A DNA stretch of 64,000 nucleotides from Isobaculum melis. Lineage in GTDB: Bacteria > Bacillota > Bacilli > Lactobacillales > Carnobacteriaceae. Location of the stretch: contig NZ_FOHA01000007.1 of assembly GCF_900111355.1 (NCBI RefSeq), positions 1 through 64,000 of the forward strand, in the 5' to 3' direction. A model generated the notes under the pieces. The model ran no database searches, was not told the origin of the DNA, and worked only from the letters and a program-made list of their open reading frames with translations. A program made the position numbers and the translations under genes. Shown piece after piece: positions 53,329 to 64,000 of this stretch (its first letter is position 1; each line of letters begins with the position of its first letter).

Positions 53329-53865
53329 TTATTTACCAGTTTTACCTTCTTTACGGCGTACGTGTTCGCCAACATAGCGAATCCCTTTGCCTTTATAAGG
53401 TTCTGGTGGACGTACAGCACGGATGTTAGCAGCTAATTCGCCAACGCGCTCTTTGTTCGCACCTTTTACAATCACACTTGTATTTGCTGGAACTTCAACA
53501 GTAATTCCCTCTTCAGGTGTGAATTCAACTGGATGAGAGTACCCAACGTTTAATACAAGTTTTTTACCTTGTAATTGCGCACGGTACCCAACCCCAATTA
53601 ATTCTAATGCTTTTTCAAATCCTTCACTTACACCAATTACCATGTTATTTAAGTTGGCACGCATCGTACCATGTAAAGCACGGTGTTCTTTTGCGTCACT
53701 TGGACGAGTAAAAGTAACAGTAGTACCTTCAATATTCATTGTAATTTCAGGGCTAAATGAACGAGTTAATTCACCTTTAGGTCCTTTAACAGTAACCATT
53801 TCACCATTTTGAGAAACAGTAACACCTGCTGGAAGTTCGATTAGTTTATTACCAATTCGGCTCAC
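53329..53865 (-). CDS. rplF: 50S ribosomal protein L6
   Basis: 178 residues, [16 protein letters not shown] and C-terminal [26 protein letters not shown]. Confidence 0.97.
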   Translation of the reverse strand: MSRIGNKLIELPAGVTVSQNGEMVTVKGPKGELTRSFSPEITMNIEGTTVTFTRPSDAKEHRALHGTMRANLNNMVIGVSEGFEKALELIGVGYRAQLQGKKLVLNVGYSHPVEFTPEEGITVEVPANTSVIVKGANKERVGELAANIRAVRPPEPYKGKGIRYVGEHVRRKEGKTGK

Positions 53866-53894
53866 TTCATTGCACCTCCTTATTTATTCGTTAA

Positions 53895-54293
53895 TTACCA
53901 AACGTAGGCGATAATTTCGCCACCAACGTTTTTGCTTCTTGCTTCTTTATCAGTGATCACACCTTCAGAAGTAGAAACGATCGCAATACCAAGTCCGTTA
54001 AGAACTTTAGGTACTTCGCCAGTTTTAGCATAAACACGTAAACCTGGTTTAGAGATACGTTTTAAGCCAGTGATAACACGCTCGTTGTTTTTACCGTATT
54101 TAAGAAATACGCGAATAACACCTTGTTTGTCATCTTCAATATATTCAACGTCGCGGATGAATCCTTCACGTTTTAAGATTTCTGCAATATCCTTCTTCAT
54201 TTTTGAAGCAGGAACTTCTAGAGATTCGTGACGCACCATGTTCGCATTACGAACGCGTGTCAGAAAATCTGCAATTGGATCTGTCATGACCAT
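53895..54293 (-). CDS. rpsH: 30S ribosomal protein S8
   Basis: 132 residues, [16 protein letters not shown] and the S8 signature [18 protein letters not shown]. Confidence 0.97.
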   Translation of the reverse strand: MVMTDPIADFLTRVRNANMVRHESLEVPASKMKKDIAEILKREGFIRDVEYIEDDKQGVIRVFLKYGKNNERVITGLKRISKPGLRVYAKTGEVPKVLNGLGIAIVSTSEGVITDKEARSKNVGGEIIAYVW

Positions 54294-54324
54294 TGTACTA
54301 TTTACCTCCTTTGCAAGTTTCGGT

Positions 54325-54510
54325 TTACCAGCTAGCTTTCTTCACGCCGGGAATTTGTCCTTTATAGGCAAGTTCGCGGAAGCAAATACGGCAAAGTTTA
54401 AATTTACGATAAACAGAATGTGGACGTCCACAGCGTTCGCAACGTGTGTAAGCTTGAGTTGAGAATTTTGCAGGTCTTTTATTCTTTGCAATCATTGATT
54501 TTTTAGCCAC
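54325..54510 (-). CDS. rpsZ: 30S ribosomal protein S14 type Z (zinc form)
   Basis: 61 residues with two CxxC pairs, CERCGRPH and CRICFRE, so the zinc-binding short form. Confidence 0.96.
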   Translation of the reverse strand: MAKKSMIAKNKRPAKFSTQAYTRCERCGRPHSVYRKFKLCRICFRELAYKGQIPGVKKASW

Positions 54511-54528
54511 GTAGTTCGCCTCCTTTTA

Positions 54529-55068
54529 TTATTTTTGGAATGGCATTCCAAGTTGTGTTAATAATTCACGAGATTCTTCATCTGTGTTTGCTGTTGTAAC
54601 AATAACAATGTCCATTCCACGAATCTTGTCTACATTATCGTAGTCAACTTCAGGGAAAATTAATTGTTCTTTAACTCCTAAAGTATAGTTACCACGTCCA
54701 TCGAAAGCTTTTTTGCTTACGCCATGGAAGTCACGTACACGAGGTAGTGAAACAGTAACTAATTTGTCTAAGAATTCATACATTCTTTCGCCACGTAAAG
54801 TAACTTTAGTACCAATTGGCATACCTTCACGTAAACGGAATCCAGCGATAGATTTCTTAGCTTTAGTAATCATTGGTTTTTGACCAGAAATTAAAGTTAA
54901 TTCTTCTACAGCTTTATCTAAGTTTTTTGCATTAGCTACAGCATCACCAACACCCATGTTAATAATAATTTTATCAACTTTTGGTGTTTGCATGATTGAA
55001 GTGTAACCAAATTTTTCCATCATAGATGGTGTAATTTCTTTAATATATTTCGCTTTAAGGCGGTTCAT
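54529..55068 (-). CDS. rplE: 50S ribosomal protein L5
   Basis: 179 residues; [21 protein letters not shown] and [17 protein letters not shown]. Binds 5S rRNA. Confidence 0.97.
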   Translation of the reverse strand: MNRLKAKYIKEITPSMMEKFGYTSIMQTPKVDKIIINMGVGDAVANAKNLDKAVEELTLISGQKPMITKAKKSIAGFRLREGMPIGTKVTLRGERMYEFLDKLVTVSLPRVRDFHGVSKKAFDGRGNYTLGVKEQLIFPEVDYDNVDKIRGMDIVIVTTANTDEESRELLTQLGMPFQK

Positions 55069-55095
55069 GAAGTTTGTACCTCCTTCCTTATTTGA

Positions 55096-55407
55096 TTATT
55101 TATCTAGAACTTCACCGGTTTTTTTAGATACACGTACTTTCTTACCGTCTTCCACTTTGTAGCCTACGCGAGTAGGTTCGCCAGTTTTAGGATCGATAAG
55201 CATAACGTTAGAAACGTGAATAGGGGCTTCGATAGTAAGAATTCCACCTTGTGGGTTTGCAGTATTAGGTTTTTGATGTTTTTTCATCATGTTCATACCC
55301 TCAACTACCACGCGGTCTTTCTTAGGAAAAGCTTTAAGAACGATTCCTTCTTTCCCTTTGTCTTTACCGGAAATGATTTTAACTTTATCACCAGTTTTTA
55401 CATACAT
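55096..55407 (-). CDS. rplX: 50S ribosomal protein L24
   Basis: 103 residues, KOW motif [28 protein letters not shown]. Confidence 0.97.
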   Translation of the reverse strand: MYVKTGDKVKIISGKDKGKEGIVLKAFPKKDRVVVEGMNMMKKHQKPNTANPQGGILTIEAPIHVSNVMLIDPKTGEPTRVGYKVEDGKKVRVSKKTGEVLDK

Positions 55408-55443
55408 TTCTTTCTTGCACCTCCTTCATGGGATGGTTGTTTA

Positions 55444-55833
<390 letters not shown>

Positions 55834-55862
55834 TTAGAACTACTTTCTACTGGAGTAGTAGT

Positions 55863-56129
55863 TTAAATAATAACAGCTTCTTCGACTACTTCTAGTAAAC
55901 GGAAACGTTTAGTAGCTGATAATGGGCGAGTTTCCATGATTCTTACGATATCACCAGTTTTCGCTACATTATTTTCATCATGCGCTGTGAATTTTTTAGA
56001 GTATTTAACACGTTTACCATAAACACCATGTGTTCTATAAGTTTCAACAACAACAACAATGGTTTTTTCCATTTTGTCTGAAACAACACGGCCTTGGTAG
56101 ACTTTGCGTTTGTTACGATCTTCAGCCAT
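55863..56129 (-). CDS. rpsQ: 30S ribosomal protein S17
   Basis: 88 residues, [19 protein letters not shown] and the S17 signature [21 protein letters not shown]. Confidence 0.97.
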   Translation of the reverse strand: MAEDRNKRKVYQGRVVSDKMEKTIVVVVETYRTHGVYGKRVKYSKKFTAHDENNVAKTGDIVRIMETRPLSATKRFRLLEVVEEAVII

Positions 56130-56154
56130 TCCTTACCAGTCTCCTTCCAATCAA

Positions 56155-56349
56155 TTATTTTGTTAATTCACTTTGACGCAACGCAGTTTTAATACGTGCA
56201 ATCGATTTGCGAACTTCGCTTAAGCGAGCAGTATTTTCTAATTGACCGGTCGCTAGTTGGAATCGTAGATTGAATAATTCTTCTTTATATTCTTTTTCTT
56301 TTTCAACCATTTGGGCAGTGGATAATTCTTTAAGTTCATTAGCCTTCAT
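56155..56349 (-). CDS. rpmC: 50S ribosomal protein L29
   Basis: 64 residues from ATG 56349 ([20 protein letters not shown]), overlapping the rplP end by 11 bases; its ribosome binding site lies in rplP. Confidence 0.96.
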   Translation of the reverse strand: MKANELKELSTAQMVEKEKEYKEELFNLRFQLATGQLENTARLSEVRKSIARIKTALRQSELTK

Positions 56350-56773
56350 TCGATTCACCACCAATTTCTTTGCGTTTTACAATTTTAGTTTTTACAGGTA
56401 ATTTGTGAGAAGCTAGACGTAATGCTTCACGTGCCACTTCTTCAGAAACGCCTGCAATTTCAAACATGATTTTACCACGTTTAACTGGAGATACCCATCC
56501 TTCAGGTGCCCCTTTACCAGAACCCATACGAACTCCGATAGGTTTTGATGTGTAAGACTTATGAGGGAAAATTTTAATCCATACTTTCCCACCACGTTTC
56601 ATATAACGGGTCATTGCAATACGAGCAGCCTCAATTTGGCGGTTTGTAATCCAGTGTGATTCAGTAGCTTGTAAGCCCCACTCACCAAAAGATACTTCTT
56701 TTCCACCTTTAGCTTCTCCACGCATTTTCCCTCTGAACTCGCGACGGTATTTCACACGTTTAGGTACTAACAT
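56339..56773 (-). CDS. rplP: 50S ribosomal protein L16
   Basis: 144 residues, [19 protein letters not shown] and [20 protein letters not shown]. Confidence 0.97.
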   Translation of the reverse strand: MLVPKRVKYRREFRGKMRGEAKGGKEVSFGEWGLQATESHWITNRQIEAARIAMTRYMKRGGKVWIKIFPHKSYTSKPIGVRMGSGKGAPEGWVSPVKRGKIMFEIAGVSEEVAREALRLASHKLPVKTKIVKRKEIGGESNEG

Positions 56774-56775
56774 GA

Positions 56776-57432
56776 CTATTTCCCTCCTTTCTCAGTATTC
56801 TTCTTAGTTGGAAGAATTTCTCCGCGACAAATCCAAACTTTAACACCTAGTTTGCCGTAAGTCGTATCTGCTTCTTCCCATGCGTAGTCAATATCTGCAC
56901 GCAATGTGTGAAGAGGAACAGTTCCTTCCGAATGATGCTCAGCACGAGCGATATCTGCGCCGTTCAAACGACCAGAAACTTGAGTTTTGATCCCTTGAGC
57001 TCCAGCACGCATTGTGCGTTGGATTGCTTGTTTTTGTGCACGACGGAAAGCAACACGGTTTTCTAATTGACGTGCAATTCCTTCAGCAACAAGTTTAGCA
57101 TCTAAGTCAGGTTTTTTGATTTCAACAATGTTAATGTGAACTCTTTTACCTGTTAATTCATTTAAGTTTTTACGTAGTGATTCAACTTCTGAACCACCTT
57201 TACCAATAACCATACCTGGTTTAGCAGTATGAACAGAAACGTTCACTCTGTTAGCCGCACGTTCAATTTCAACTGTTGAAATTGCTGCATCAGCTAGGTT
57301 TTTAGCAATATATTTACGAATACGTAAGTCTTCATGTAGATAGTCAGCGTATTCTTTTTCAGCGTACCATTTAGCATCCCAATCGCGGATGATACCGACA
57401 CGCATACCTATTGGATGTACTTTTTGACCCAC
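56776..57432 (-). CDS. rpsC: 30S ribosomal protein S3
   Basis: 218 residues, KH domain ([21 protein letters not shown]) and C-terminal S3 domain. Confidence 0.97.
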   Translation of the reverse strand: MGQKVHPIGMRVGIIRDWDAKWYAEKEYADYLHEDLRIRKYIAKNLADAAISTVEIERAANRVNVSVHTAKPGMVIGKGGSEVESLRKNLNELTGKRVHINIVEIKKPDLDAKLVAEGIARQLENRVAFRRAQKQAIQRTMRAGAQGIKTQVSGRLNGADIARAEHHSEGTVPLHTLRADIDYAWEEADTTYGKLGVKVWICRGEILPTKKNTEKGGK

Positions 57433-57435
57433 AGA

Positions 57436-57792
57436 TTATCCCTCCTTCTGTTCTGATACCACAACTGTTACGTGGCTTGTACGTTTCATAATTGGTGAAG
57501 CTGAACCTTTAGCACGTGGACGGAAACGTTTCATTGTTGGTCCCTCGTTCACGAAAGCTTCAGTTACAATCAAGTTTGCAACGTCTAAATCATAGTTATG
57601 CTCTGCATTTGCAATAGCAGATTTTAATACTTTTGAAATAATTGGTGAAGCAGCTCTTGGAGTGAACTCTAAGATAGCAAGTGCTTCAGCAGCATTTCTC
57701 CCTCTAATAAGATCGATTACTAAACGAGCTTTACGAGGTGCAATGCGAACAGTTTTAGCAGTTGCTCTTGCTTCTGTAATTTGTTCTGACAT
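57436..57792 (-). CDS. rplV: 50S ribosomal protein L22
   Basis: 118 residues; the tunnel loop [21 protein letters not shown] is present (given here as residues about 88-108). Macrolide-relevant loop looks intact. Confidence 0.97.
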   Translation of the reverse strand: MSEQITEARATAKTVRIAPRKARLVIDLIRGRNAAEALAILEFTPRAASPIISKVLKSAIANAEHNYDLDVANLIVTEAFVNEGPTMKRFRPRAKGSASPIMKRTSHVTVVVSEQKEG

Positions 57793-57813
57793 GAGTAATC
57801 CTCCCCTCGAAAA

Positions 57814-58092
57814 TTATCGTTTAGTTTTTTTATCGTCCGCAGCGTGACCGCGGTACGTTCTTGTTGGTGCAAATTCACCTAATTTATGTCCTACCATATC
57901 TTCCTGAACGTATACTGGAACGTGTTTACGTCCATCATATACTGCAATTGTGTGACCTACGAAGCTCGGGAAAACTGTTGAACGACGAGACCAAGTTTTA
58001 ACAACTTGTTTCTTATCAGATTCGTTCAAAGCATCCATTTTCTTCATTAAATGTTCATCGACAAAAGGTCCTTTTTTCAGACTACGACCCAT
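57814..58092 (-). CDS. rpsS: 30S ribosomal protein S19
   Basis: 92 residues, [20 protein letters not shown] and [21 protein letters not shown]. Confidence 0.97.
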   Translation of the reverse strand: MGRSLKKGPFVDEHLMKKMDALNESDKKQVVKTWSRRSTVFPSFVGHTIAVYDGRKHVPVYVQEDMVGHKLGEFAPTRTYRGHAADDKKTKR

Positions 58093-58145
58093 GGTTGGAA
58101 CCTCCCTCCAATATTTGGACTAGCTATTAACTAGCTAACTTAAAA

Positions 58146-58979
58146 TTATTTTGTTTTACGACGACGTACGATAAATTTATCAGACTTCGCTTTTTTGTTA
58201 CGTGTTTTGAATCCAAGTGCTGGTTGACCCCATGGGCTAACTGGCGCTTTGCGTCCGATTGGTGCTTTACCTTCACCACCACCGTGTGGGTGATCATTCG
58301 GGTTCATTACAGATCCACGAACAGTTGGGCGTTTACCCATCCAACGAGAACGACCTGCTTTACCAATGTTAATTAATTCGTGTTGTTCGTTACCAACAGA
58401 ACCGATTGTCGCACGACAAGTTCCTAGGATCATACGAACTTCACCTGAGTTTAGACGTACTAATACGTATTTACCTTCTTTACCAAGCAGTTGTGCGCTT
58501 GTTCCAGCAGAACGTACTAATTGTCCACCTTTACCAGGTTTCATTTCGATATTATGGATAACAGTACCCATTGGCATATCTTGTAATTCTAATGCATTAC
58601 CAACTTTGATATCTGCATTTTTACCTGATAAAATTCTTGTTCCAACTTCTAGCCCTTTAGGAGCAATGATGTATGTTTTCACACCATCAGTATATTGGAT
58701 TAATGCAATGTTTGCAGAACGATTTGGATCGTACTCAATTGTTTTAACAATTCCTTCAATATCGTCTTTGTTACGTTTGAAGTCAATCACACGGTACTTA
58801 CGTTTGTGACCGCCACCATGGTGACGAACAGTGATACGACCGTTATTGTTACGACCAGCAGTTTTCTTCATCGGCTCTAACAAAGTCTTTTCAGGCGTTG
58901 TAGAAGTGATTTCAGCGAAATCTGAACCAGTCATATTACGGCGACCGTTTGTGGTAGGTTTATACTTTCTAATCCCCAC
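58146..58979 (-). CDS. rplB: 50S ribosomal protein L2
   Basis: 277 residues from GTG 58979 ([15 protein letters not shown]) behind GGAGGGG. C-terminal [19 protein letters not shown] with the peptidyl-transferase-proximal His. Confidence 0.97.
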   Translation of the reverse strand: MGIRKYKPTTNGRRNMTGSDFAEITSTTPEKTLLEPMKKTAGRNNNGRITVRHHGGGHKRKYRVIDFKRNKDDIEGIVKTIEYDPNRSANIALIQYTDGVKTYIIAPKGLEVGTRILSGKNADIKVGNALELQDMPMGTVIHNIEMKPGKGGQLVRSAGTSAQLLGKEGKYVLVRLNSGEVRMILGTCRATIGSVGNEQHELINIGKAGRSRWMGKRPTVRGSVMNPNDHPHGGGEGKAPIGRKAPVSPWGQPALGFKTRNKKAKSDKFIVRRRKTK

Positions 58980-59010
58980 GTGTTTCCCCTCCTATTTTTG
59001 CAGTTTCTAT

Positions 59011-59298
59011 TTATTCAGCTGTGAAAATTTCAATATCTTTTGAGTCAGCAGTTAAAGTGATAATCGCTTTACGGCGTTTCTTAGTGTATCCAGCGTATTT
59101 ACCCATACGTTTTAATTTACCACGTACGTTCATGATATTTACGTTTTTAACTTTCACTTCGAAAATTGCTTCAACAGCTTGTTTTACTTCAGTTTTGTTT
59201 GCTCGAACATCCACTTCAAAAGTGTATTTTTTATCATCTGTAATCGCCATTGACGCTTCAGTGATAATCGGGCGTTTAATTACGTCGCGTGCATCCAT
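59011..59298 (-). CDS. rplW: 50S ribosomal protein L23
   Basis: 95 residues; [14 protein letters not shown] and [21 protein letters not shown]. Starts within the rplD stop (TAATG overlap). Confidence 0.97.
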   Translation of the reverse strand: MDARDVIKRPIITEASMAITDDKKYTFEVDVRANKTEVKQAVEAIFEVKVKNVNIMNVRGKLKRMGKYAGYTKKRRKAIITLTADSKDIEIFTAE

Positions 59299-59921
59299 TA
59301 TGCAAGTACCTCCTCTACCTTAGTAAGAGCAGTTTGTGTAAGAACTAATTTAGTATGTGATACAACGTCTAATACGTTTAAGTTTTCAGCAGTAATCACT
59401 GTTACACCTGGAAGGTTACGAGCTGATAATGCTGCAAAGTCGTTATCATTTTCAATAACTACTAATACTTTAGTATCTACATGAAGGTTAGTTAACACTT
59501 GTGCGAATTCTTTAGTTTTTGGTGCATCAAATTTTAATGCATCCACAACGATTAGATCTTGTTCAATCACTTTGTTAGAAAGAACTGATTTAATTGCTAA
59601 GCGACGAACTTTTTTAGGAAGTTTGTAGCTGTATGAACGTGGTGTTGGTCCGAAGACAACTCCACCTCCACGCCATTGTGGTGAACGGATTGACCCTTGA
59701 CGAGCACGACCAGTTCCTTTTTGACGCCATGGTTTACGACCACCGCCGCGGACAGCACTACGGTTTTTTACCGCGTGATTTCCTTGTCTAAGTGAAGCGC
59801 GTTGCATGATGATTGCATCAAACACAACGTTTTCGTTTGGTTCGATACCGAAAATTGCGTCGTTTAAAGTAACTTCGCCGTTTTGAGTACCGTCTTGTTT
59901 GAATAATGCTATGTTAGGCAT
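59298..59921 (-). CDS. rplD: 50S ribosomal protein L4
   Basis: 207 residues; [21 protein letters not shown] tunnel loop (about 61-81). In many bacteria L4 represses its own operon through the rpsJ leader. Confidence 0.97.
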   Translation of the reverse strand: MPNIALFKQDGTQNGEVTLNDAIFGIEPNENVVFDAIIMQRASLRQGNHAVKNRSAVRGGGRKPWRQKGTGRARQGSIRSPQWRGGGVVFGPTPRSYSYKLPKKVRRLAIKSVLSNKVIEQDLIVVDALKFDAPKTKEFAQVLTNLHVDTKVLVVIENDNDFAALSARNLPGVTVITAENLNVLDVVSHTKLVLTQTALTKVEEVLA

Positions 59922-59946
59922 TCCTTAGTTCCTCCTCTCTTCTCTA

Positions 59947-60579
59947 TTATTTAGCTGCCTTAAGGGCAGTTCTGATTTGGATTAATGATTTTTTAGCGCC
60001 TGGTACGTTTCCTTTGATAAGAATCAAGTTCTTTTCAACATCAATACGTACAATTTCAAGGTTTTGAATCGTAATACGTTCGCCACCCATACGGCCTGGT
60101 AATAATTTACGTTTAAATACTCGGTTAGGAGCAACTGGACCCATTGAACCAGGACGACGGTGGTAACGAGAACCGTGAGACATTGGTCCACGACTTTGTC
60201 CGTGACGTTTAATAGCGCCTTGGAAACCTTTACCTTTTGAAGTCCCTGTTACATCAACGATGTCGCCTGCTGCGAACATATCAACTTTAATTTCTTGTCC
60301 TACTTCGTATTCCCCTAGCGTTACATCGTTAAATTCACGAATGAAGCGCTTAGGAGTAGCATTTGCTTTTGCTACATGACCTTTAGCAGGTTTGTTTGAC
60401 AATTTTTCACGAATATCTTGGAAACCTAATTGAACAGCTTCGTAACCATCGTTCTCCATTGTTTTAAGTTGTAAAACAACGTTTGGAGTTGCTTCGATTA
60501 CTGTTACTGGAATTAATTCTCCATTTTCAGTGAAGACTTGCGTCATACCTACTTTTTTACCTAAGATTCCTTTGGTCAT
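59947..60579 (-). CDS. rplC: 50S ribosomal protein L3
   Basis: 210 residues, [20 protein letters not shown] and the loop [20 protein letters not shown] near the peptidyl transferase centre. Confidence 0.97.
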   Translation of the reverse strand: MTKGILGKKVGMTQVFTENGELIPVTVIEATPNVVLQLKTMENDGYEAVQLGFQDIREKLSNKPAKGHVAKANATPKRFIREFNDVTLGEYEVGQEIKVDMFAAGDIVDVTGTSKGKGFQGAIKRHGQSRGPMSHGSRYHRRPGSMGPVAPNRVFKRKLLPGRMGGERITIQNLEIVRIDVEKNLILIKGNVPGAKKSLIQIRTALKAAK

Positions 60580-60616
60580 GAGTACACCTCCATTATTTTT
60601 TATTTGTTAGTTTTAA

Positions 60617-61130
<514 letters not shown>

Positions 61131-61207
61131 GCTTTTTTCAGCGATTTATCTAGGTTTTCTTGCATTTTTTTGATAGAAGAAATGAAAAGGTTTGCAGGTT
61201 GATTGCA

Positions 61208-61837
61208 TTATTTTTCTAAGCGATCTTTTTGAATATTTTGATTCAATTGATACACTACGACCATCACTAAATGGAAAGTCGTAAAAGCTAGGACAAAATA
61301 CATTAAATCCGAGTCAAAAGCACTTAACATAACCCCTAACGTTTCTATTGGTTTAGTAATCAGATGAATTGTATGCAATCTCAAGAACCTTCCTAAATAA
61401 ATCGCATAGCTCGTTAAAAAGGATACTAGCAGCATCCAGCCAGTCCAAATCACAACATGGTGTCGCCCTATTTTTGTTAAGATAATTTTTGTCACAATTT
61501 GTAAACTAAGCAATCCCATGAATAGACCTAAAACAACACCAATCGCCAAAATCACAAAATGAAAATAGACATTTGGGTCACTCATTGTCATTCCAACTGC
61601 TGATAAATGAAAAAAGTCAGTCAGCATATACGGAGCATTTGGATAAAATAAAAACCAACTAATTAATAATGGCCATAGCATCAGCGTCTGCTGATATTTT
61701 TTCATAAAAAAAGCAATTTCTAATGGGATATAAGCCAAAAAGACATTCAACCCTAAAAAGCGATAACGGTTTTCTACGGTATAAATAAAGATAAAGAAGA
61801 GATACACCAAGATTCTATACAACCATTTATTTTTCAC
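61208..61837 (-). CDS. DUF1361 family membrane protein
   Basis: 209 residues, about six hydrophobic helices, with the family motif WFLFYPNAPYMLTDFFHLS. GTG 61837 has GGAGG 9 bases upstream; the longer frame to 61873 is rejected because that site would be inside it. Function unknown. Between tuf and rpsJ. Confidence 0.8.
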   Translation of the reverse strand: MKNKWLYRILVYLFFIFIYTVENRYRFLGLNVFLAYIPLEIAFFMKKYQQTLMLWPLLISWFLFYPNAPYMLTDFFHLSAVGMTMSDPNVYFHFVILAIGVVLGLFMGLLSLQIVTKIILTKIGRHHVVIWTGWMLLVSFLTSYAIYLGRFLRLHTIHLITKPIETLGVMLSAFDSDLMYFVLAFTTFHLVMVVVYQLNQNIQKDRLEK

Positions 61838-61888
61838 CCTCTTTTTCCTCCTTCCTTTTATTTCTGCACACATCCTCAGTAGTATACA

Positions 61889-61929
61889 AAAAAAAGATTT
61901 AGTTTTTATTAAAAAGCTAAATCTTTTTT
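61889..61929 (-). terminator. intrinsic terminator of the TIM44-like gene
   Basis: Stem AAAAAGATTTAG / CTAAATCTTTTT around an AT-rich loop. Confidence 0.75.
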
Positions 61930-61936
61930 ATTTTCT

Positions 61937-62635
61937 TTATTTTATACGGTAAAGTATCCAAGGTTCCTTCGAGCCTTTCTGGAAGAACCATTTTTCTCTT
62001 AGTAAACCATATTCTTCTTTTCTACCTTTTATAACACGATTGCTTTGCGTATCCACAACATAATCAATTGCTCTTGCTTCTATTTCCACACTAAATTTTT
62101 GATGCGCTTCAAGCCACTTAAGATTACCTACTTTACGTAACACTAAATCTTCTATGATATTTTTTTGGTGTTTGTTTTTCATTTTAGTGATTTTCTTAGT
62201 ATGTAACTGTAAGAGCTCTTTTCCATAATATTTTTCCACTGAAGATAAATTTTGTTTTTGCCAAGCTTCCTGAACAAGATAAAATATTTTTTCAACCTCT
62301 TGATCTATCACAACCTCTTCTGGATTTTGATAATCCAAGATGTCTATTTCTTTTCGACTACTAGAAGATCGATATTTTTTCCTACCAGAGAACAAAACAA
62401 ATGCACCAACTCCTAGAGAAAATAAAAAGGCAAAAGGATTACTTTCATTTGATGTATTGGAATCGGAATGGTCTGACCAATGATCGTTATGAGTTGTTCC
62501 ACCACCAGTATCTCCACCATTACCACCTCCACCATTGTAATCTGCTCCACCTCCACCAGCAAATGCAGATACCGGTTTTGTTAGCGTGCAGCAAAGCAAC
62601 AAGCTAAATAGTAAACAAATGATTGCTTTTTTCAA
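61937..62635 (-). CDS. TIM44-like domain membrane protein
   Basis: 232 residues: signal peptide ending VSAFA, a Gly-rich extracellular segment (GGGGADYNGGGGNGGDTGGG), one membrane helix (FAFLFSLGVGAFVLFSG, about 68-85), then a cytoplasmic or wall-side TIM44-like domain (EVEKIFYLVQEAWQKQNLSSVEKYYGKELLQ to the end). Such proteins are common in Gram-positives; role unknown. Confidence 0.75.
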   Translation of the reverse strand: MKKAIICLLFSLLLCCTLTKPVSAFAGGGGADYNGGGGNGGDTGGGTTHNDHWSDHSDSNTSNESNPFAFLFSLGVGAFVLFSGRKKYRSSSSRKEIDILDYQNPEEVVIDQEVEKIFYLVQEAWQKQNLSSVEKYYGKELLQLHTKKITKMKNKHQKNIIEDLVLRKVGNLKWLEAHQKFSVEIEARAIDYVVDTQSNRVIKGRKEEYGLLREKWFFQKGSKEPWILYRIK

Positions 62636-62713
62636 ACGAACACCTCTTTCTCCTTTCAGTATAAATAGTTACCATCCTCTTGTAAAGCAGCTTTCTACAT
62701 CAATAAAACAACA

Positions 62714-62745
62714 AAAAAAGAGCACGCATAAAGCGCACTCTTTTA
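62714..62745 (-). terminator. intrinsic terminator of tuf
   Basis: Stem AAAAGAGTGCGC / GCGTGCTCTTTT (two G-U pairs) and TTTTTTTG on minus. Confidence 0.8.
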
Positions 62746-62760
62746 GAAAACTTAATTGAA

Positions 62761-63948
62761 TTAAGCTTTGATTTCTGAAACAACACCAGCACCAACAGTA
62801 CGTCCACCCTCACGGATAGAGAAGTTAGTACCAGCTTCGATAGCGATTGGATGGATTAGAGAAACGTCAATAGTAACGTTATCTCCAGGCATTACCATTT
62901 CAACGCCAGCAGGTAATTCACAAACACCAGTAACGTCAGTTGTACGGAAGTAGAACTGTGGACGGTAGTTAGTGAAGAATGGAGTATGACGTCCACCCTC
63001 TTCTTTTGATAATACATAGATTTCAGCTTTAAAAGCAGTATGTGGTGTAATTGAACCTGGTTTAGCAAGTACTTGACCACGTTGGATATCTTCACGAGCA
63101 ATACCACGTAGTAATGCACCGATGTTATCTCCAGCTTGAGCGTAATCTAATAATTTACGGAACATTTCAACACCTGTAACAGTTGTTTTAGCAATTTCTT
63201 CAGCAATTCCGATAACTTCAACTTCATCACCAACGCGAACTTCACCACGGTCAACACGACCAGTAGCAACAGTACCACGACCAGTAATTGAGAATACATC
63301 CTCAACTGGCATCATGAATGGTTTGTCAGTATCACGTTCTGGAGTTGGGATATATTCGTCAACTGCAGACATTAATTCTAGAATTTTTTCTTCGTATGAA
63401 GCTTCGCCTTCTAGAGCTTTAAGAGCTGAACCAGCAACAACTGGAGTGTCATCGCCAGGGAAATCGTATTCGCTTAATAAGTCACGAACTTCCATTTCAA
63501 CTAATTCTAATAATTCTTCGTCATCAACCATGTCAACTTTGTTTAAGAAAACAACGATGTATGGAACACCAACTTGACGAGAAAGTAAGATATGCTCACG
63601 AGTTTGTGGCATTGGACCATCAGCAGCAGATACTACTAAGATAGCACCATCCATTTGTGCAGCACCAGTGATCATGTTTTTAACGTAATCCGCGTGACCT
63701 GGGCAGTCAACGTGTGCATAGTGACGTGTATCAGTTTCATACTCGATATGAGAAGTACTGATTGTAATACCACGTTCTTTTTCTTCTGGAGCGTTGTCGA
63801 TATCAGCGTAGTTTTGCGCTTCACCGCCACCGTGTTTTGATAATACAGTTGCAATTGCAGCTGTTAAAGTTGTTTTACCATGGTCAACGTGTCCGATAGT
63901 ACCAATGTTAACATGGGGTTTTGAACGGTCAAATTTTTCTTTAGCCAT
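62761..63948 (-). CDS. tuf: translation elongation factor Tu
   Basis: 395 residues from ATG 63948 ([21 protein letters not shown]), AGGAGG 13 bases before. GTPase motifs [13 protein letters not shown] and NKVD, and the typical end [19 protein letters not shown]. The open frame beyond 63948 is leader from the preceding str region. Confidence 0.97.
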   Translation of the reverse strand: MAKEKFDRSKPHVNIGTIGHVDHGKTTLTAAIATVLSKHGGGEAQNYADIDNAPEEKERGITISTSHIEYETDTRHYAHVDCPGHADYVKNMITGAAQMDGAILVVSAADGPMPQTREHILLSRQVGVPYIVVFLNKVDMVDDEELLELVEMEVRDLLSEYDFPGDDTPVVAGSALKALEGEASYEEKILELMSAVDEYIPTPERDTDKPFMMPVEDVFSITGRGTVATGRVDRGEVRVGDEVEVIGIAEEIAKTTVTGVEMFRKLLDYAQAGDNIGALLRGIAREDIQRGQVLAKPGSITPHTAFKAEIYVLSKEEGGRHTPFFTNYRPQFYFRTTDVTGVCELPAGVEMVMPGDNVTIDVSLIHPIAIEAGTNFSIREGGRTVGAGVVSEIKA

Positions 63949-64000
63949 TTTAGTAATTTCCTCCTTAGAGTTTCTTATTTTTTTATTTGATTTCACCATA

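Overview
The window is chromosomal DNA of a low-GC Gram-positive coccus of the order Lactobacillales, most probably Enterococcus, Vagococcus or a close relative. The evidence is AT-rich DNA, strong AGGAGG ribosome binding sites, sigma-A promoters, PTS/CcpA/LicT style sugar regulation, LPXTG surface proteins, and an S10-spc-alpha ribosomal cluster followed by ecfA1-ecfA2-ecfT-truA-rplM-rpsI. The species cannot be named from the sequence alone. Almost everything is read from the minus strand.

Layout. 1-2.2 kb: 5' end of a secreted protein, a small lipoprotein, and the folate transporter gene folT behind a tetrahydrofolate riboswitch. 2.2-10.2 kb: a catabolite-controlled sugar operon (fructose-type PTS EIIBC and EIIA, GH38 alpha-mannosidase, RpiR regulator, GH1 glycosidase, ROK kinase) with an intrinsic terminator between the PTS and glycosidase genes. 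10.2-17.4 kb: YitT protein, an adenine/adenosine deaminase with PurBox-like sites and a decayed partner gene, a Crp/Fnr regulator divergent from a YczE-like membrane protein with a perfect 22-bp palindrome between them, a MarR-nitroreductase pair, and a ClC-family protein. 17.9-24 kb: two related PASTA-like lipoproteins, a B3/B4-domain protein, and two sortase-anchored surface protein genes, one of them broken by a frameshift. 24.3-31.4 kb: an ABC exporter and a beta-glucoside operon (licT, PTS EIIBCA, GH1) with a LicT antiterminator site. 31.6-33.9 kb: tRNA-dihydrouridine synthase and a membrane protein with an Ada-like metal-binding tail.

34.35-40.5 kb is the accessory part. It lies between the intact 3' end of rpsI and a decayed, colinear copy of that 3' end together with its terminator and the small gene behind it. 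Between the copies are an OLD-family nuclease, an Rgg-type regulator with a divergent 19-codon peptide gene that has a perfect Shine-Dalgarno, an XRE regulator, a small unknown gene, and a two-gene unit coding for a membrane peptide and a secreted protein. I read this as an old integration at the rpsI 3' end. The Rgg-peptide-OLD arrangement is the best candidate here for an undescribed peptide-controlled system.

40.5-64 kb is the conserved translation core, all on the minus strand: tuf, two small membrane/secreted genes, rpsJ through rplQ (including secY, adk, infA, rpoA), then an internalin-like LPXTG gene inserted before the ECF vitamin-transporter module, truA, rplM and rpsI. Short genes rpmD, rpmJ and a 45-aa basic protein behind rpsI are annotated here although they are very small. 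No rRNA, tRNA or CRISPR array was seen.
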